From Porphyromonadaceae bacterium FC4 (GTDB taxonomy: Bacteria; Bacteroidota; Bacteroidia; Bacteroidales; Porphyromonadaceae): 64,000 nucleotides of DNA. The notes beneath the pieces are model-generated. The model searched no databases. It worked only from the letters and a program-made list of their open reading frames with translations, and was not told the origin of the DNA. This document shows positions 8,290 through 16,484 of this stretch, in pieces. Made by a program: the position numbers and the translations under genes. Location: positions 1,470,254 through 1,534,253 of the forward strand of contig LT635553.1 of the NCBI GenBank assembly GCA_900120395.1, read 5' to 3'. The stretch's first letter is position 1; each line of letters starts with the position of its first letter.

Positions 8290-10530
8290 ATGACCAAAAA
8301 AACGATCCTACTTTTGTTGGCGTCCATAGTCCCCCTACTCATCGGATGCTCTCAGTCTCACCAAGACCCGGAGGTCCGTCCGCTCTATGAGCTCTGTGAG
8401 CGGCTTTTTCCCGATCAGGCGAAGGGGTTTGAGTTTGCCCTAATGACAGAAAATCGTGACTCCGATGGCTCCTCCCGGTATACGGTAGAGTCCGATGGTA
8501 AGGTCGTACACATCCACGGTACGGATCGGCTGGCACTCTGCGTGGGACTCAACAGGTACCTCCGAGAAGCTTGTCACACCTACGTCAGTCCATACGCTTC
8601 GGAGGAAGTAAAGCTCCCCAACGCACTGCCGTCACTACCGACTCCGCTGGAGGGTACGGCGCGTGTGGATGAGCGTTTTTACCTCAACTACTGCACCTTT
8701 GGGTACAGCATGCCCTACTGGAAGTGGTCGGACTGGGAGCGCTTCATCGACTGGATGGCGCTCAATGGGGTCACCATGCCTCTGGCAATCACAGGACAAG
8801 AAAAGGTCTGGCTGGGTGTCTGGACAGAGCTGGGTATGGATCCGGAGGAGGTAAAGGCGTACTTTACCGGTCCGGCACACCTCCCCTGGCACCGCATGAA
8901 TAATGTGGATGGCTGGGAGGGCCCACTCCCGGACAACTGGATAGACGGACAGGTGGAGCTGCAGAAGAAGATCTTGGAGCGGGAACGCTCCTTTGGGATG
9001 CGTCCGGTACTTCCCGCATTTGCCGGACACGTGCCAGAGAAGATCAAGGAGTACTTTCCGGAGGAGGATATCCTCAAGCTCGGCAAGTGGGGTGGATACG
9101 ATGATGTGTATGGGACGTACTATCTATCTCCCTCGTCTCCTCTATTTGCAAAGATCCAAAAGCTTTACCTCGAAAAGCAGACCGAACTATTTGGCACCGA
9201 CCATATCTATGGGATTGATGCCTTCAACGAGGTGGATGCGCCGGACTGGTCACCGGAGTTTTTGGAGCAGGTGGCTTCTACCATATACACTTCGCTAACA
9301 AATGTAGACCCGGAGGCGAAGTGGCTGATGATGACTTGGCTCTTTTACTACGACAAACAGAACTGGACACCGGAGCGGATCGAGGCGTTCTTGAAAGGAG
9401 TGCCCCAGGGATCACTCTATCTGCTGGACTACTACTGTGACAAGGTAGAGGTGTGGCGTGAGACCGAGGGCTTCCACGGTCAACCCTACCTCTGGTGCTA
9501 CTTGGGCAACTTTGGCGAGAACAGCTGGCTCTGTGGCAACCTGGGTGATGTGCATGAAAAAATCAACAAAGCTCTACAAAGCTCTACCCCACCCATGGGT
9601 ATAGGCTGTACTCTGGAGGGGCTGGATGTCAACCCCCTCATGTATGAGTATGTACTGGCACAAGCCTGGAGCAACGCTCCTACGCCCTCTGAGTGGATCG
9701 ACAGCTGGGCTAGAAGCAGAGGCGCGTCGGACGATAACCAAAAGACACTGGCGGGCTGGAAAACACTCGGTGCAAAGATCTACCAAGACTTCAGCCGAGG
9801 TGGTCAGGCAGTACTGATCCACGGACGTCCTGCACTGCATGGCTACAATGGCTGGGTGACTGTCCCGGAGTATGAGTACGAGAACAGATATCTCGCCAAG
9901 GCTTGGTCTCAGCTCATCGATGGCTACAGAACCCTCAGCACCGACCGATACAAGAGCGAGATGGAGTACGACCTCGTCAACGTCGGTCGTCAAGCCTTGG
10001 GCAATCTCTTCATCGACTACCGAGACGCACTCACCGAGGCGTACGAAGCCAAGAACCTAGAGCAAGCAAAGAAATGTGGTGCAGAGATGATCGAGCTGAT
10101 CGATGACTATGCGACCTTGCTAACCTATGCCGACTACTTCACCCTAGGTAAGTGGCTGAGCGACGCACGAGACATGGCAGATGGAGACACCGACCTAGCC
10201 AACTACTACGAGCACAACGCCCGCAGTATCATCACCGTGTGGGGCCAACCCGGCAGACAACTATGCGACTACGCTAATCGCGCCAAAGCCGGTCTCGTCA
10301 AAGACTACTACCAAAAACGCTGGCAGATGTTCGTTGATGCCGTAACAACAGCACTTGAGCAAAACAAAACACTCGACGAGGAGGCCTTTAAGCAAGAGAT
10401 GGTTACCTTTGAGGAGAATTGGCGCAACTCTCTAGGAACTATCGATGAGACTATGCCGGATATACCTCTGGCAGACTTTGCCCAAAGTCTACTCGACAAG
10501 TATTTCGACAAAACAGAGTATCTTGACTGA
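8290..10530 (+). CDS. GH89 alpha-N-acetylglucosaminidase (NAGLU-like) lipoprotein
   Basis: 746 aa. The signal peptide has lipobox LLIG-C. It has the NAGLU three-domain layout: an N-terminal alpha/beta domain (to about 110), a TIM barrel (about 115-450; VDERFYLNYCTFGYSMPYWKW, DWERFIDWMALNGVTMPLAI, GIDAFNEVDAPDW, LWCYLGNFGEN) and an all-alpha C-terminal domain. Glu in FNEVDAPDW and Glu in GIGCTLEGLD fit the two GH89 catalytic glutamates. The family removes terminal alpha-1,4-GlcNAc, in heparan sulfate for human NAGLU and in alpha-GlcNAc-capped mucin O-glycans for bacterial enzymes. Its length is near the family norm. tatA begins 50 bp downstream on the same strand. Confidence 0.93.
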   Translation: MTKKTILLLLASIVPLLIGCSQSHQDPEVRPLYELCERLFPDQAKGFEFALMTENRDSDGSSRYTVESDGKVVHIHGTDRLALCVGLNRYLREACHTYVSPYASEEVKLPNALPSLPTPLEGTARVDERFYLNYCTFGYSMPYWKWSDWERFIDWMALNGVTMPLAITGQEKVWLGVWTELGMDPEEVKAYFTGPAHLPWHRMNNVDGWEGPLPDNWIDGQVELQKKILERERSFGMRPVLPAFAGHVPEKIKEYFPEEDILKLGKWGGYDDVYGTYYLSPSSPLFAKIQKLYLEKQTELFGTDHIYGIDAFNEVDAPDWSPEFLEQVASTIYTSLTNVDPEAKWLMMTWLFYYDKQNWTPERIEAFLKGVPQGSLYLLDYYCDKVEVWRETEGFHGQPYLWCYLGNFGENSWLCGNLGDVHEKINKALQSSTPPMGIGCTLEGLDVNPLMYEYVLAQAWSNAPTPSEWIDSWARSRGASDDNQKTLAGWKTLGAKIYQDFSRGGQAVLIHGRPALHGYNGWVTVPEYEYENRYLAKAWSQLIDGYRTLSTDRYKSEMEYDLVNVGRQALGNLFIDYRDALTEAYEAKNLEQAKKCGAEMIELIDDYATLLTYADYFTLGKWLSDARDMADGDTDLANYYEHNARSIITVWGQPGRQLCDYANRAKAGLVKDYYQKRWQMFVDAVTTALEQNKTLDEEAFKQEMVTFEENWRNSLGTIDETMPDIPLADFAQSLLDKYFDKTEYLD

Positions 10531-10579
10531 GCTCGCTGTTAGCTAATATGATAGACTCACTAACTTTGTAACCAACACC

Positions 10580-10810
10580 ATGACCAACACACTACTATTT
10601 TTACCCCGACTGGGTATGGGCGAACTGCTCGTCATCCTCGTGGTGATCCTCCTCCTCTTTGGTGCCAAGCGAATCCCCGAGGTGATGAAATCCTTCGGCG
10701 AAGGAATCAAAAGCTTCAAAGACGGTCTGGCAGACGGTCCAACAACCAACAACACCGATAAGTCCGATACCCACAAAACCGATAAGCCCAACGCTGACAA
10801 ACCCGAATGA
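10580..10810 (+). CDS. tatA: Sec-independent protein translocase subunit TatA/TatE
   Basis: 76 aa. A short N-terminus and one transmembrane helix (about 14-28, [14 protein letters not shown]) are followed by the amphipathic helix motif [21 protein letters not shown], then a polar tail rich in Asn, Asp, Lys and Thr. TatA oligomers form the pore that moves folded proteins with twin-arginine signals across the inner membrane. The gene overlaps tatC by 4 bp (ATGA), which implies translational coupling. No TatB is seen, as in other Bacteroidota. A Tat-type signal is present on the DUF4434 protein 2 kb downstream. Confidence 0.95.
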   Translation: MTNTLLFLPRLGMGELLVILVVILLLFGAKRIPEVMKSFGEGIKSFKDGLADGPTTNNTDKSDTHKTDKPNADKPE

Positions 10811-11598
10811 CCGACTCAAGCTACTGGAGTAACGCGGAGCTATTGCGCCAAATGTTACTCCGGATCATAGCGTATCTTTTGATCGCATTTGTGGTATGGT
10901 TCATAGCTGTACCTGCGATCTTTGACTCGATCATTTTGTCTCCGTGTGAGGCCTCATTTCCTACATACAAGCTGATGGATCGACTGTCTGGGGGCTTGAC
11001 TGCCAAGGCCGGCAGCCACTTCCCCATCCGTCTCGTCAACATCCAGCTGGGGACACAGTTCTTTGTGCACATGCGCACTGCCTTTGCACTCAGTATACTC
11101 ACCGTGGTTCCCCTAGTGCTCATAGAGATGTGGCGATTCATCAGCCCTGCACTGTACGATGGGGAGGCTGCAGCCTTTCGGTTTTCACTCATCTGGCTTC
11201 CGATCCTCTTTTACACCGGTGTAGCAGTGGGGTACTATATTGTGTTTCCACTGTCACTGCGTTTCTTGGTTTTTTACGATCTCAGTGACTTCATTGATAG
11301 TAAGCTCTCACTGGAGTCGTACATGAGCAACTTTTTCACGCTAATAGGAGCGATGGGGGTGGTCTTTTTACTGCCTCTGGTCGTAAAACTTCTGGCAGGA
11401 CTCGGGGTTCTCAACAAACAAACCCTCAAAAGTGCGCGCAACTACGCCATAGTCCTCCTGCTGGTGCTTGCAGCTATCATTACGCCCGGCGGGGATCCGA
11501 TGACGATGCTGGTCGTATTTACACCTCTCTATCTCCTATATGAGCTCTCTATAACTTTTGTGTCAATCAAACCTATCTCAAAAAAAATAACACCATGA
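10807..11598 (+). CDS. tatC: Sec-independent protein translocase subunit TatC
   Basis: 263 aa with six predicted transmembrane segments. Visible hallmarks are an N-terminal helix ([20 protein letters not shown]), the periplasmic loop before [12 protein letters not shown], and [19 protein letters not shown], which resembles the TatC W-x-F-x-x-P-x-L-x-x-x-E signature. TatC is the twin-arginine signal receptor. Its start overlaps tatA, and the glycerophosphodiesterase start (11595) overlaps its end, so the three form a tight operon. Confidence 0.95.
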   Translation: MTDSSYWSNAELLRQMLLRIIAYLLIAFVVWFIAVPAIFDSIILSPCEASFPTYKLMDRLSGGLTAKAGSHFPIRLVNIQLGTQFFVHMRTAFALSILTVVPLVLIEMWRFISPALYDGEAAAFRFSLIWLPILFYTGVAVGYYIVFPLSLRFLVFYDLSDFIDSKLSLESYMSNFFTLIGAMGVVFLLPLVVKLLAGLGVLNKQTLKSARNYAIVLLLVLAAIITPGGDPMTMLVVFTPLYLLYELSITFVSIKPISKKITP

Positions 11599-12416
11599 TG
11601 AAGAAAAAGAGTTCCTTCTTCCTACTTATGCTCCTTTTGCTCCTCCCTATGCAGATGCAGGCACAGACCGCTGTCATGTCGCATAGAGGCTACTGGACCG
11701 GTCGCGGTAGCGCCCAAAACTCTATGGAAGCCATCCGACGAGCATACAATGTCCGCGGAGTATATGGAGTAGAAATAGACATCCAGCTGACTAAAGACAG
11801 CGTGATCGTACTAGCACATGACGCAGATATAGGCGGATACCGCATCGATAAGACCGACTGGCAAGTGCTGAAGGATAACGTCAGACTGAGAAACGGAGAG
11901 AGAGTCTCCACACTGGACGAACTCATGCTCCAGCTCAAAAAGCTCCCCGAGCTCAAGCTCTTTTTGGAGCTCAAGACTCAGGCAAACAGCCAAGCCAACA
12001 ACTACATGGCTAGAGAGGCTGTGAAAGCCGTCCAAGAACACGGGCTCGTGGATCGTGTAGCCTACATATCATTCGGTCTGGATATCTGCAAAGAACTGAG
12101 TCGACTGGATCCCCACGCTCTGGTACTGTACCTGGGCGGAAATCATAGCCCAAAGGAGCTCCACGACATGGGGCTAAAGGGTGTGAACTACAACTACACC
12201 GTCTTTTGGAACCACCCGGAGTGGTACGATGAAGCGCGCGAACTAGGCATGAAAGTAGGCGCTTGGACGGTAAATGAACCGGCAACAATGAAGGGATTCA
12301 TCATCCCGAGAGGATTCGACTTCATGACGACCGACATGATCGATCCGACACTCGACGTCCTCGACCTGATGGAGGTACTCCCCAAGGATATCCGCGAGCC
12401 ACTGTACGAAAAATGA
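11595..12416 (+). CDS. Exported glycerophosphodiester phosphodiesterase (GDPD family)
   Basis: 273 aa with a signal peptide (KSSFFLLMLLLLLPMQMQAQ). The GDPD TIM-barrel hallmarks are MSHRGYWTGRGSAQNSMEAI (catalytic HRG and the N-S-x-x-A/E region) and GVEIDIQLTKDSVIVLAHD (metal-binding E-x-D and catalytic H), with VGAWTVNEP near the end. The family hydrolyses glycerophosphodiesters to glycerol-3-phosphate and an alcohol. Its start overlaps the tatC stop by 4 bp. The enzyme has a Sec-type signal without twin arginines, so the link with tat is operonic rather than as a substrate. Next to the NAGPA-domain and GH89 enzymes it could degrade a glycosylated polyglycerol-phosphate or lipid head group (inference). 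Confidence 0.9.
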   Translation: MMKKKSSFFLLMLLLLLPMQMQAQTAVMSHRGYWTGRGSAQNSMEAIRRAYNVRGVYGVEIDIQLTKDSVIVLAHDADIGGYRIDKTDWQVLKDNVRLRNGERVSTLDELMLQLKKLPELKLFLELKTQANSQANNYMAREAVKAVQEHGLVDRVAYISFGLDICKELSRLDPHALVLYLGGNHSPKELHDMGLKGVNYNYTVFWNHPEWYDEARELGMKVGAWTVNEPATMKGFIIPRGFDFMTTDMIDPTLDVLDLMEVLPKDIREPLYEK

Positions 12417-12446
12417 TGGAAACAGCTCACGTGAGCAATCCATAAT

Positions 12447-12736
12447 CAGGGTTCACGCATTTGAAGTTTAGAGGTAATTATTTTTACCGCTCGGGGAGGG
12501 GTGGAAAATTTGACGGACAGAAGAGAAATGTTTCCAGTAGGAAAGAAAATGATTTGACGGATAGTAGCGATCTGTTTCCAGTAGGAAACTTTTTTTAGTA
12601 CACGTCACTTCTTTCTTGTGAAGTTGAAGAAAAAGAAGAAAAGAGCCCTGGCGGCTCTGCAAAAGATCAATCCGCAAATGACCCCACAGACCTCATCACC
12701 ACTGATTACCTCTATACTCCTAATGTGTGAATCGTG
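12447..12736. mobile_element. MITE copy 1 (290 bp) with 10-bp target-site duplication
   Basis: The left end CAGGGTTCACGCATTTGAAG and the right end (ACTCCTAATGTGTGAATCGTG on the top strand) are imperfect inverted repeats of about 33 bp. The element is flanked on both sides by the identical 10-mer AATCCATAAT (12437-12446 and 12737-12746), a perfect target-site duplication. Inside are a double-hairpin repeat, the 11-mer AGTACACGTCA and an AGAGCC..GGCTCT stem. No transposase is encoded, so mobilisation in trans is inferred. It separates the Tat/GDPD operon from the DUF4434 gene. The 10-bp duplication size is within the range of some IS4-family groups (family assignment is inference). Confidence 0.88.
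12508..12597 (+). repeat. Double-hairpin dispersed repeat, copy 2 (inside MITE copy 1)
   Basis: The two TTTGACGGA units start at 12508 and 12552, exactly 44 bp apart. Each ends in TTTCC-AGTA-GGAAA. The second hairpin (GTTTCC/GGAAAC) is followed by a run of seven Ts, giving an intrinsic-terminator shape for rightward transcription coming from the GDPD gene. Confidence 0.88.
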
Positions 12737-12797
12737 AATCCATAATCAAGACAATCATCCAAAAACCATAATCGAAAAGATATAAATTAGTCAAGGT

Positions 12798-13892
12798 ATG
12801 AAAGATCAAAGCAGAAGAGACTTCCTCAAAAAGAGTGCGGCGCTAGGTGCAGCAGCAGTAAGCTCAGCCCTCTATGCCAATGCAGAACCTCTCGGAGACC
12901 TTTACCGAGAAAGTGAGCTCCTGACGCCACCCTTCTCACCGGCCAAGTCCAACCAAGCCCTACCGATCACCGGTACTTTTTTGGACGAAATAACCCACGA
13001 TATCCCTTCACAAAACTGGGGTGAAAAGGAGTGGGACCAAGACTTCAGGCACATGAAGGCCATAGGTATCGATACGGTCATCATGATCAGAAGTGGGTAC
13101 CGCAAGTTCATCACCTATCCATCTCCTTATCTGATCAGCAAAGGGTGCTACAGACCGGGAAGGGACCTGCTGGAGCTCTTTTTGTCCTTAGCTCAAAAGT
13201 ACGGGATGAAGTTTTACTTCGGACTGTACGACTCCGGTGTCTACTGGGATACCGGTGACATGTCTCATGAGATCGAGCACAATAGGTTCGTCATCGATGA
13301 GGTGTGGGAGAACTACGGGTCGCGCTACAGCAGCTTCGGCGGATGGTACATCAGTGGTGAGATCAGTAGAGCCACCAAGGGTGCCATCGAAGCCTTTCAT
13401 GCACTGGGCAAGCAGTGCAAGGATGTCTCCGGTGGTCTGCCTACCTTCATCTCTCCATGGATCGACGGGAAAAAGGCAGTAATGGCATCCGGTAGCAAGC
13501 TCACAAAAGAGGACGCAGTATCTGTCAGACAGCACGAAAAGGAGTGGGATGAGATCTTCTCCGGCATACATGACGTAGTAGACGCCGTGGCATTTCAGGA
13601 CGGACAGATCGACTACGATGAGCTGGATGCTTTCTTTTCGGTAAATAAGAAGCTTGCAGATAAGTATGGAATGCAGTGCTGGACGAACGCAGAGAGCTTT
13701 GACCGGGATATGCCAATACGATTCTTCCCCATCAACTTTGAGAAGCTTCGTCTCAAGCTTGAGGCTGCTAAGAGAGCCGGATACGACAAGGCGATCACCT
13801 TCGAGTTTCCACACTTCATGAGTCCGCAGTCAGCATATCTGCAAGCGGGGCACCTCTACGATAGATATCGCGAATACTTTGGCATGATCTAA
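12798..13892 (+). CDS. Tat-exported DUF4434-type protein
   Basis: 364 aa. The N-terminus MKDQSRRDFLKKSAALGAAA is a classic twin-arginine signal (R-R-D-F-L-K-K) with an Ala-rich h-region. The mature part is a TIM-barrel-like domain: ITGTFLDEITHDIPSQNWG, DFRHMKAIGIDTVIMIRSGY, KFYFGLYDSG, FGGWYISGEIS, DVVDAVAFQDGQIDYDEL and AITFEFPHFMSP. This matches my picture of DUF4434, a glycoside-hydrolase-like family of unknown reaction. Tat export suggests the protein folds, perhaps with a cofactor or metal, before secretion. The FAD oxidoreductase starts 3 bp after its stop, so the two are likely co-expressed. The family name is from recognition only. Confidence 0.75.
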   Translation: MKDQSRRDFLKKSAALGAAAVSSALYANAEPLGDLYRESELLTPPFSPAKSNQALPITGTFLDEITHDIPSQNWGEKEWDQDFRHMKAIGIDTVIMIRSGYRKFITYPSPYLISKGCYRPGRDLLELFLSLAQKYGMKFYFGLYDSGVYWDTGDMSHEIEHNRFVIDEVWENYGSRYSSFGGWYISGEISRATKGAIEAFHALGKQCKDVSGGLPTFISPWIDGKKAVMASGSKLTKEDAVSVRQHEKEWDEIFSGIHDVVDAVAFQDGQIDYDELDAFFSVNKKLADKYGMQCWTNAESFDRDMPIRFFPINFEKLRLKLEAAKRAGYDKAITFEFPHFMSPQSAYLQAGHLYDRYREYFGMI

Positions 13893-13894
13893 TC

Positions 13895-15766
13895 ATGAAA
13901 CGTTTACTTTACACGGGGCTTATTCTCTGTCTGGCAGCAGTCTTCCCAGGCTGCACCAAAGATAAGTCCGACGCTAGCCAAGTGTACGACGTTGTCGTAG
14001 TTGGCGGAGGTGTTGCCGGTACGTCTGCTGCCATCCAGGCTGCAAGGTTGGGCAGCTCGACCCTCTTCCTATCTGAGTACGAGTGGATCGGTGGCATGCT
14101 CACCTCAGCAGGAGTGAGTGCTGTAGACGGGAACTACCGGCTGCAGTCGGGACTCTTTGGGGAGTTTAGAGATGCGCTTGTCGCACACTACGGAGACAAT
14201 GAAGCACTAAACACCGGATGGGTGAGTAGGACGCTCTTTGAGCCCTCTGTGGGCAACAGCATCCTACACGATATGGTACAAGCGGAGTCCGACCTTACTC
14301 TCTGGCACAATGCGACTGTGTCAGAAGTAAAGCCCGACGGCGACGACTACCGACTACTGGTACAGGTAGATGGCAAGGAAGTCGCAGTGACGGCACACCG
14401 GCTCATCGATGCGACCGAGCTCGGTGATATCGCCGCTGCGCTGGGTGTCCCCTATGATCTGGGAATGGAAGCTCAGAGCAACACTGGAGAAGACATCGCT
14501 CCCGAGGAGAGCAACAACATCATCCAAGACCTCACCTACGTCGCGATCCTCAAGGAATACGACCATGCGGTAGAGATGGAAGAGCCCGAGGGGTATGACC
14601 CTGCTGAGTTTGCCTGCTGTTGCAAAAACGACCACTGTGTACAGCCCAAGGAGCCCAACCGTCAACTCTGGTCACCGACCGAGATGCTGCGGTATGGGAA
14701 GCTCCCAAATGGCAAGTACATGATCAACTGGCCCATCGAAGGCAACGACTACTACACCAACGTGGTAGAGGCAAGCCCGGAGATTCGTGAGCAAGAGTTT
14801 GCCCGAGCAAAAGAGCGTACAAAGCGGTTCCTTTACTTCATGCACAAGGAGCTGGGCTTTGACCATCTGGGACTAGCGGATGACGAATACCCCACCGCAG
14901 ATCGCTTTCCTTTCATGCCGTACCACCGGGAGTCTCGCCGGATAAAGGGTGTGGTACGCTTTGACCTCAACCACCTGCAGCACCCTTATGACCAAGCGCA
15001 GCCACTGTACCGCACCTGTATAGCGGTGGGTGACTACCCTGTTGACCACCACCATGCTGCCTACACCGACACAGAGAGCTTACCGGATCTACACTTCCAC
15101 TCGATTCCCTCTTTCGGTGTTCCGCTGGGTGTAGTGATCCCGACCTCACATCCTCACCTGCTTGTGGCTGAAAAATCAGCCTCCATCTCCAATATCGTCA
15201 ACGGCACGACACGCTTGCAGCCGGTAGTGATGCAGCTGGGACAGGCGGCAGGGGCACTGGCAGCTCTATCCGTCCAAGAGGGGAAAAACCCTGAGGAAGT
15301 ATCCGTTCGCTCAGTACAGCGTACCCTGCTAGAGGCAGGTGGCTACCTGATGCCCTACTTGGATGTCACCCGAGAGTCTGCACTATTCAAGCCACTGCAG
15401 CGCATAGGCGTCACCGGTATCCTACGTGGTGAGGGGCGCAATGTCAGCTGGTCCAACGAGACCTGGTTCAGAGCCGACGATCCTCTACTCTATGGTGAAG
15501 TATTTGACCTTGCCGCATACTTCCCCGATCACGCTAAGTACATAGAAGCATGGCAAGCAAAACCCAGAGAGCAGGTGACCCTTGAGTCCGCACTGGAGCT
15601 ACTCAGTGCACTTTCCGGAAACGATGTCCGGAGCCAGTTCGGAGAGGAGCTAGATGATATCCTCAGGGACGGCACACTCACTCGTGGCACCTTTGCTTAC
15701 CTTTTGGACCGAGTGCTGGATCCATTCAAGACCGAAGTACGGATAGATGGCACACTCATCAACTAA
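13895..15766 (+). CDS. Exported FAD-dependent oxidoreductase (FAD_oxidored family) lipoprotein
   Basis: 623 aa. A lipoprotein signal (AAVFPG-C) is followed by the Rossmann FAD-binding motif VYDVVVVGGGVAGTSAAIQAA, then EWIGGMLTSAGVSAVDGN, the family's flavin-contacting region. LIDATELGDIAAALGV and VVMQLGQAAGALAALS, the second FAD-contacting segment, follow. A C-terminal region of about 140 residues comes after the flavin domain. The family is common in Bacteroidota polysaccharide loci, but substrates are poorly known; oxidation of sugar or steroid hydroxyls is possible. There is no twin-arginine pair although it binds FAD, which is notable because the gene just upstream encodes a Tat substrate. 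The SGNH esterase gene starts 14 bp downstream. Confidence 0.85.
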   Translation: MKRLLYTGLILCLAAVFPGCTKDKSDASQVYDVVVVGGGVAGTSAAIQAARLGSSTLFLSEYEWIGGMLTSAGVSAVDGNYRLQSGLFGEFRDALVAHYGDNEALNTGWVSRTLFEPSVGNSILHDMVQAESDLTLWHNATVSEVKPDGDDYRLLVQVDGKEVAVTAHRLIDATELGDIAAALGVPYDLGMEAQSNTGEDIAPEESNNIIQDLTYVAILKEYDHAVEMEEPEGYDPAEFACCCKNDHCVQPKEPNRQLWSPTEMLRYGKLPNGKYMINWPIEGNDYYTNVVEASPEIREQEFARAKERTKRFLYFMHKELGFDHLGLADDEYPTADRFPFMPYHRESRRIKGVVRFDLNHLQHPYDQAQPLYRTCIAVGDYPVDHHHAAYTDTESLPDLHFHSIPSFGVPLGVVIPTSHPHLLVAEKSASISNIVNGTTRLQPVVMQLGQAAGALAALSVQEGKNPEEVSVRSVQRTLLEAGGYLMPYLDVTRESALFKPLQRIGVTGILRGEGRNVSWSNETWFRADDPLLYGEVFDLAAYFPDHAKYIEAWQAKPREQVTLESALELLSALSGNDVRSQFGEELDDILRDGTLTRGTFAYLLDRVLDPFKTEVRIDGTLIN

Positions 15767-15779
15767 ACAATTTACGATC

Positions 15780-16466
15780 ATGAACAAAAGACTTTTACTT
15801 CTTCTCACTCTGGTTTTCACCAGTCTTACTCTGCAGGCACAAGAAGACCTGCCTCCATTTAAGCCATTTGCGCACTACATCAACCGTACAGCCATGTTCG
15901 AAGAAGCTCCCACACACGATGGAGCCATTATCTTCTTAGGTAATAGCATCACCAACCTATGGGAGTGGGCGGAGTTCTTTGAGCCCTCCAACGGAGCAGC
16001 GATCCTCAACCGTGGCATCGGTGGTGATGTCACAGCAGGAGTTCTCCGTCGCTTGGACGAAGTGGCACGTCATTACCCCTCAAAGATATTCCTGATGATC
16101 GGGATCAACGACTTCGGCAGCAATCCTACCAACGAGTATATTGTGAACAACATTGACCGAATCATCACCACACTCCAGAGGAAGTGCCCACAAGCAGAGC
16201 TCTACCTACAGAGTATCCTACCCGTAAACAAAGAGGTGTTCAAGGACGCTTCTCCACTACAGTCTAGCGACAATATTCGGGCAGTCAACGCCGAGCTTCA
16301 GAAAGTGGCAAAGAATCGTGGCATCCCGTATCTGGATATTTTCTCTCTCTTGCTGGATCCCGACACCGATATGCTGCGTGCCTCCTACACTTCGGATGGC
16401 ATCCACCTCACGGCTCCTGCCTATCGCAAGTGGATCAATTACATCACACCTCTCGTAAATAAGTAA
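15780..16466 (+). CDS. Exported SGNH/GDSL-family esterase
   Basis: 228 aa from ATG at 15780. I prefer this start because it begins the signal peptide MNKRLLLLLTLVFTSLTLQA, whereas the upstream in-frame ATG at 15747 lies inside the oxidoreductase gene. SGNH blocks are visible: block I AIIFLGNSITNLWEWAEFF (nucleophile Ser), block II NRGIGGDVTAGVL (Gly), block III IGINDFGSN (Asn) and block V SDGIHLT (Asp and His). The subgroup resembles platelet-activating-factor acetylhydrolase-like carbohydrate esterases, so it could remove acetyl groups from glycans before hydrolysis. It is in the operon-like run with the oxidoreductase and the sugar porter, which begins 18 bp later. Confidence 0.88.
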   Translation: MNKRLLLLLTLVFTSLTLQAQEDLPPFKPFAHYINRTAMFEEAPTHDGAIIFLGNSITNLWEWAEFFEPSNGAAILNRGIGGDVTAGVLRRLDEVARHYPSKIFLMIGINDFGSNPTNEYIVNNIDRIITTLQRKCPQAELYLQSILPVNKEVFKDASPLQSSDNIRAVNAELQKVAKNRGIPYLDIFSLLLDPDTDMLRASYTSDGIHLTAPAYRKWINYITPLVNK

Positions 16467-16484
16467 AAACACGCATCCACGCTT

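Noticed and set aside
10561-10568. TAACTTTG box before tatA as a promoter
   Set aside because: It would place the start of transcription almost at the tatA ATG and has no -33 TTG; read-through from GH89 is simpler.
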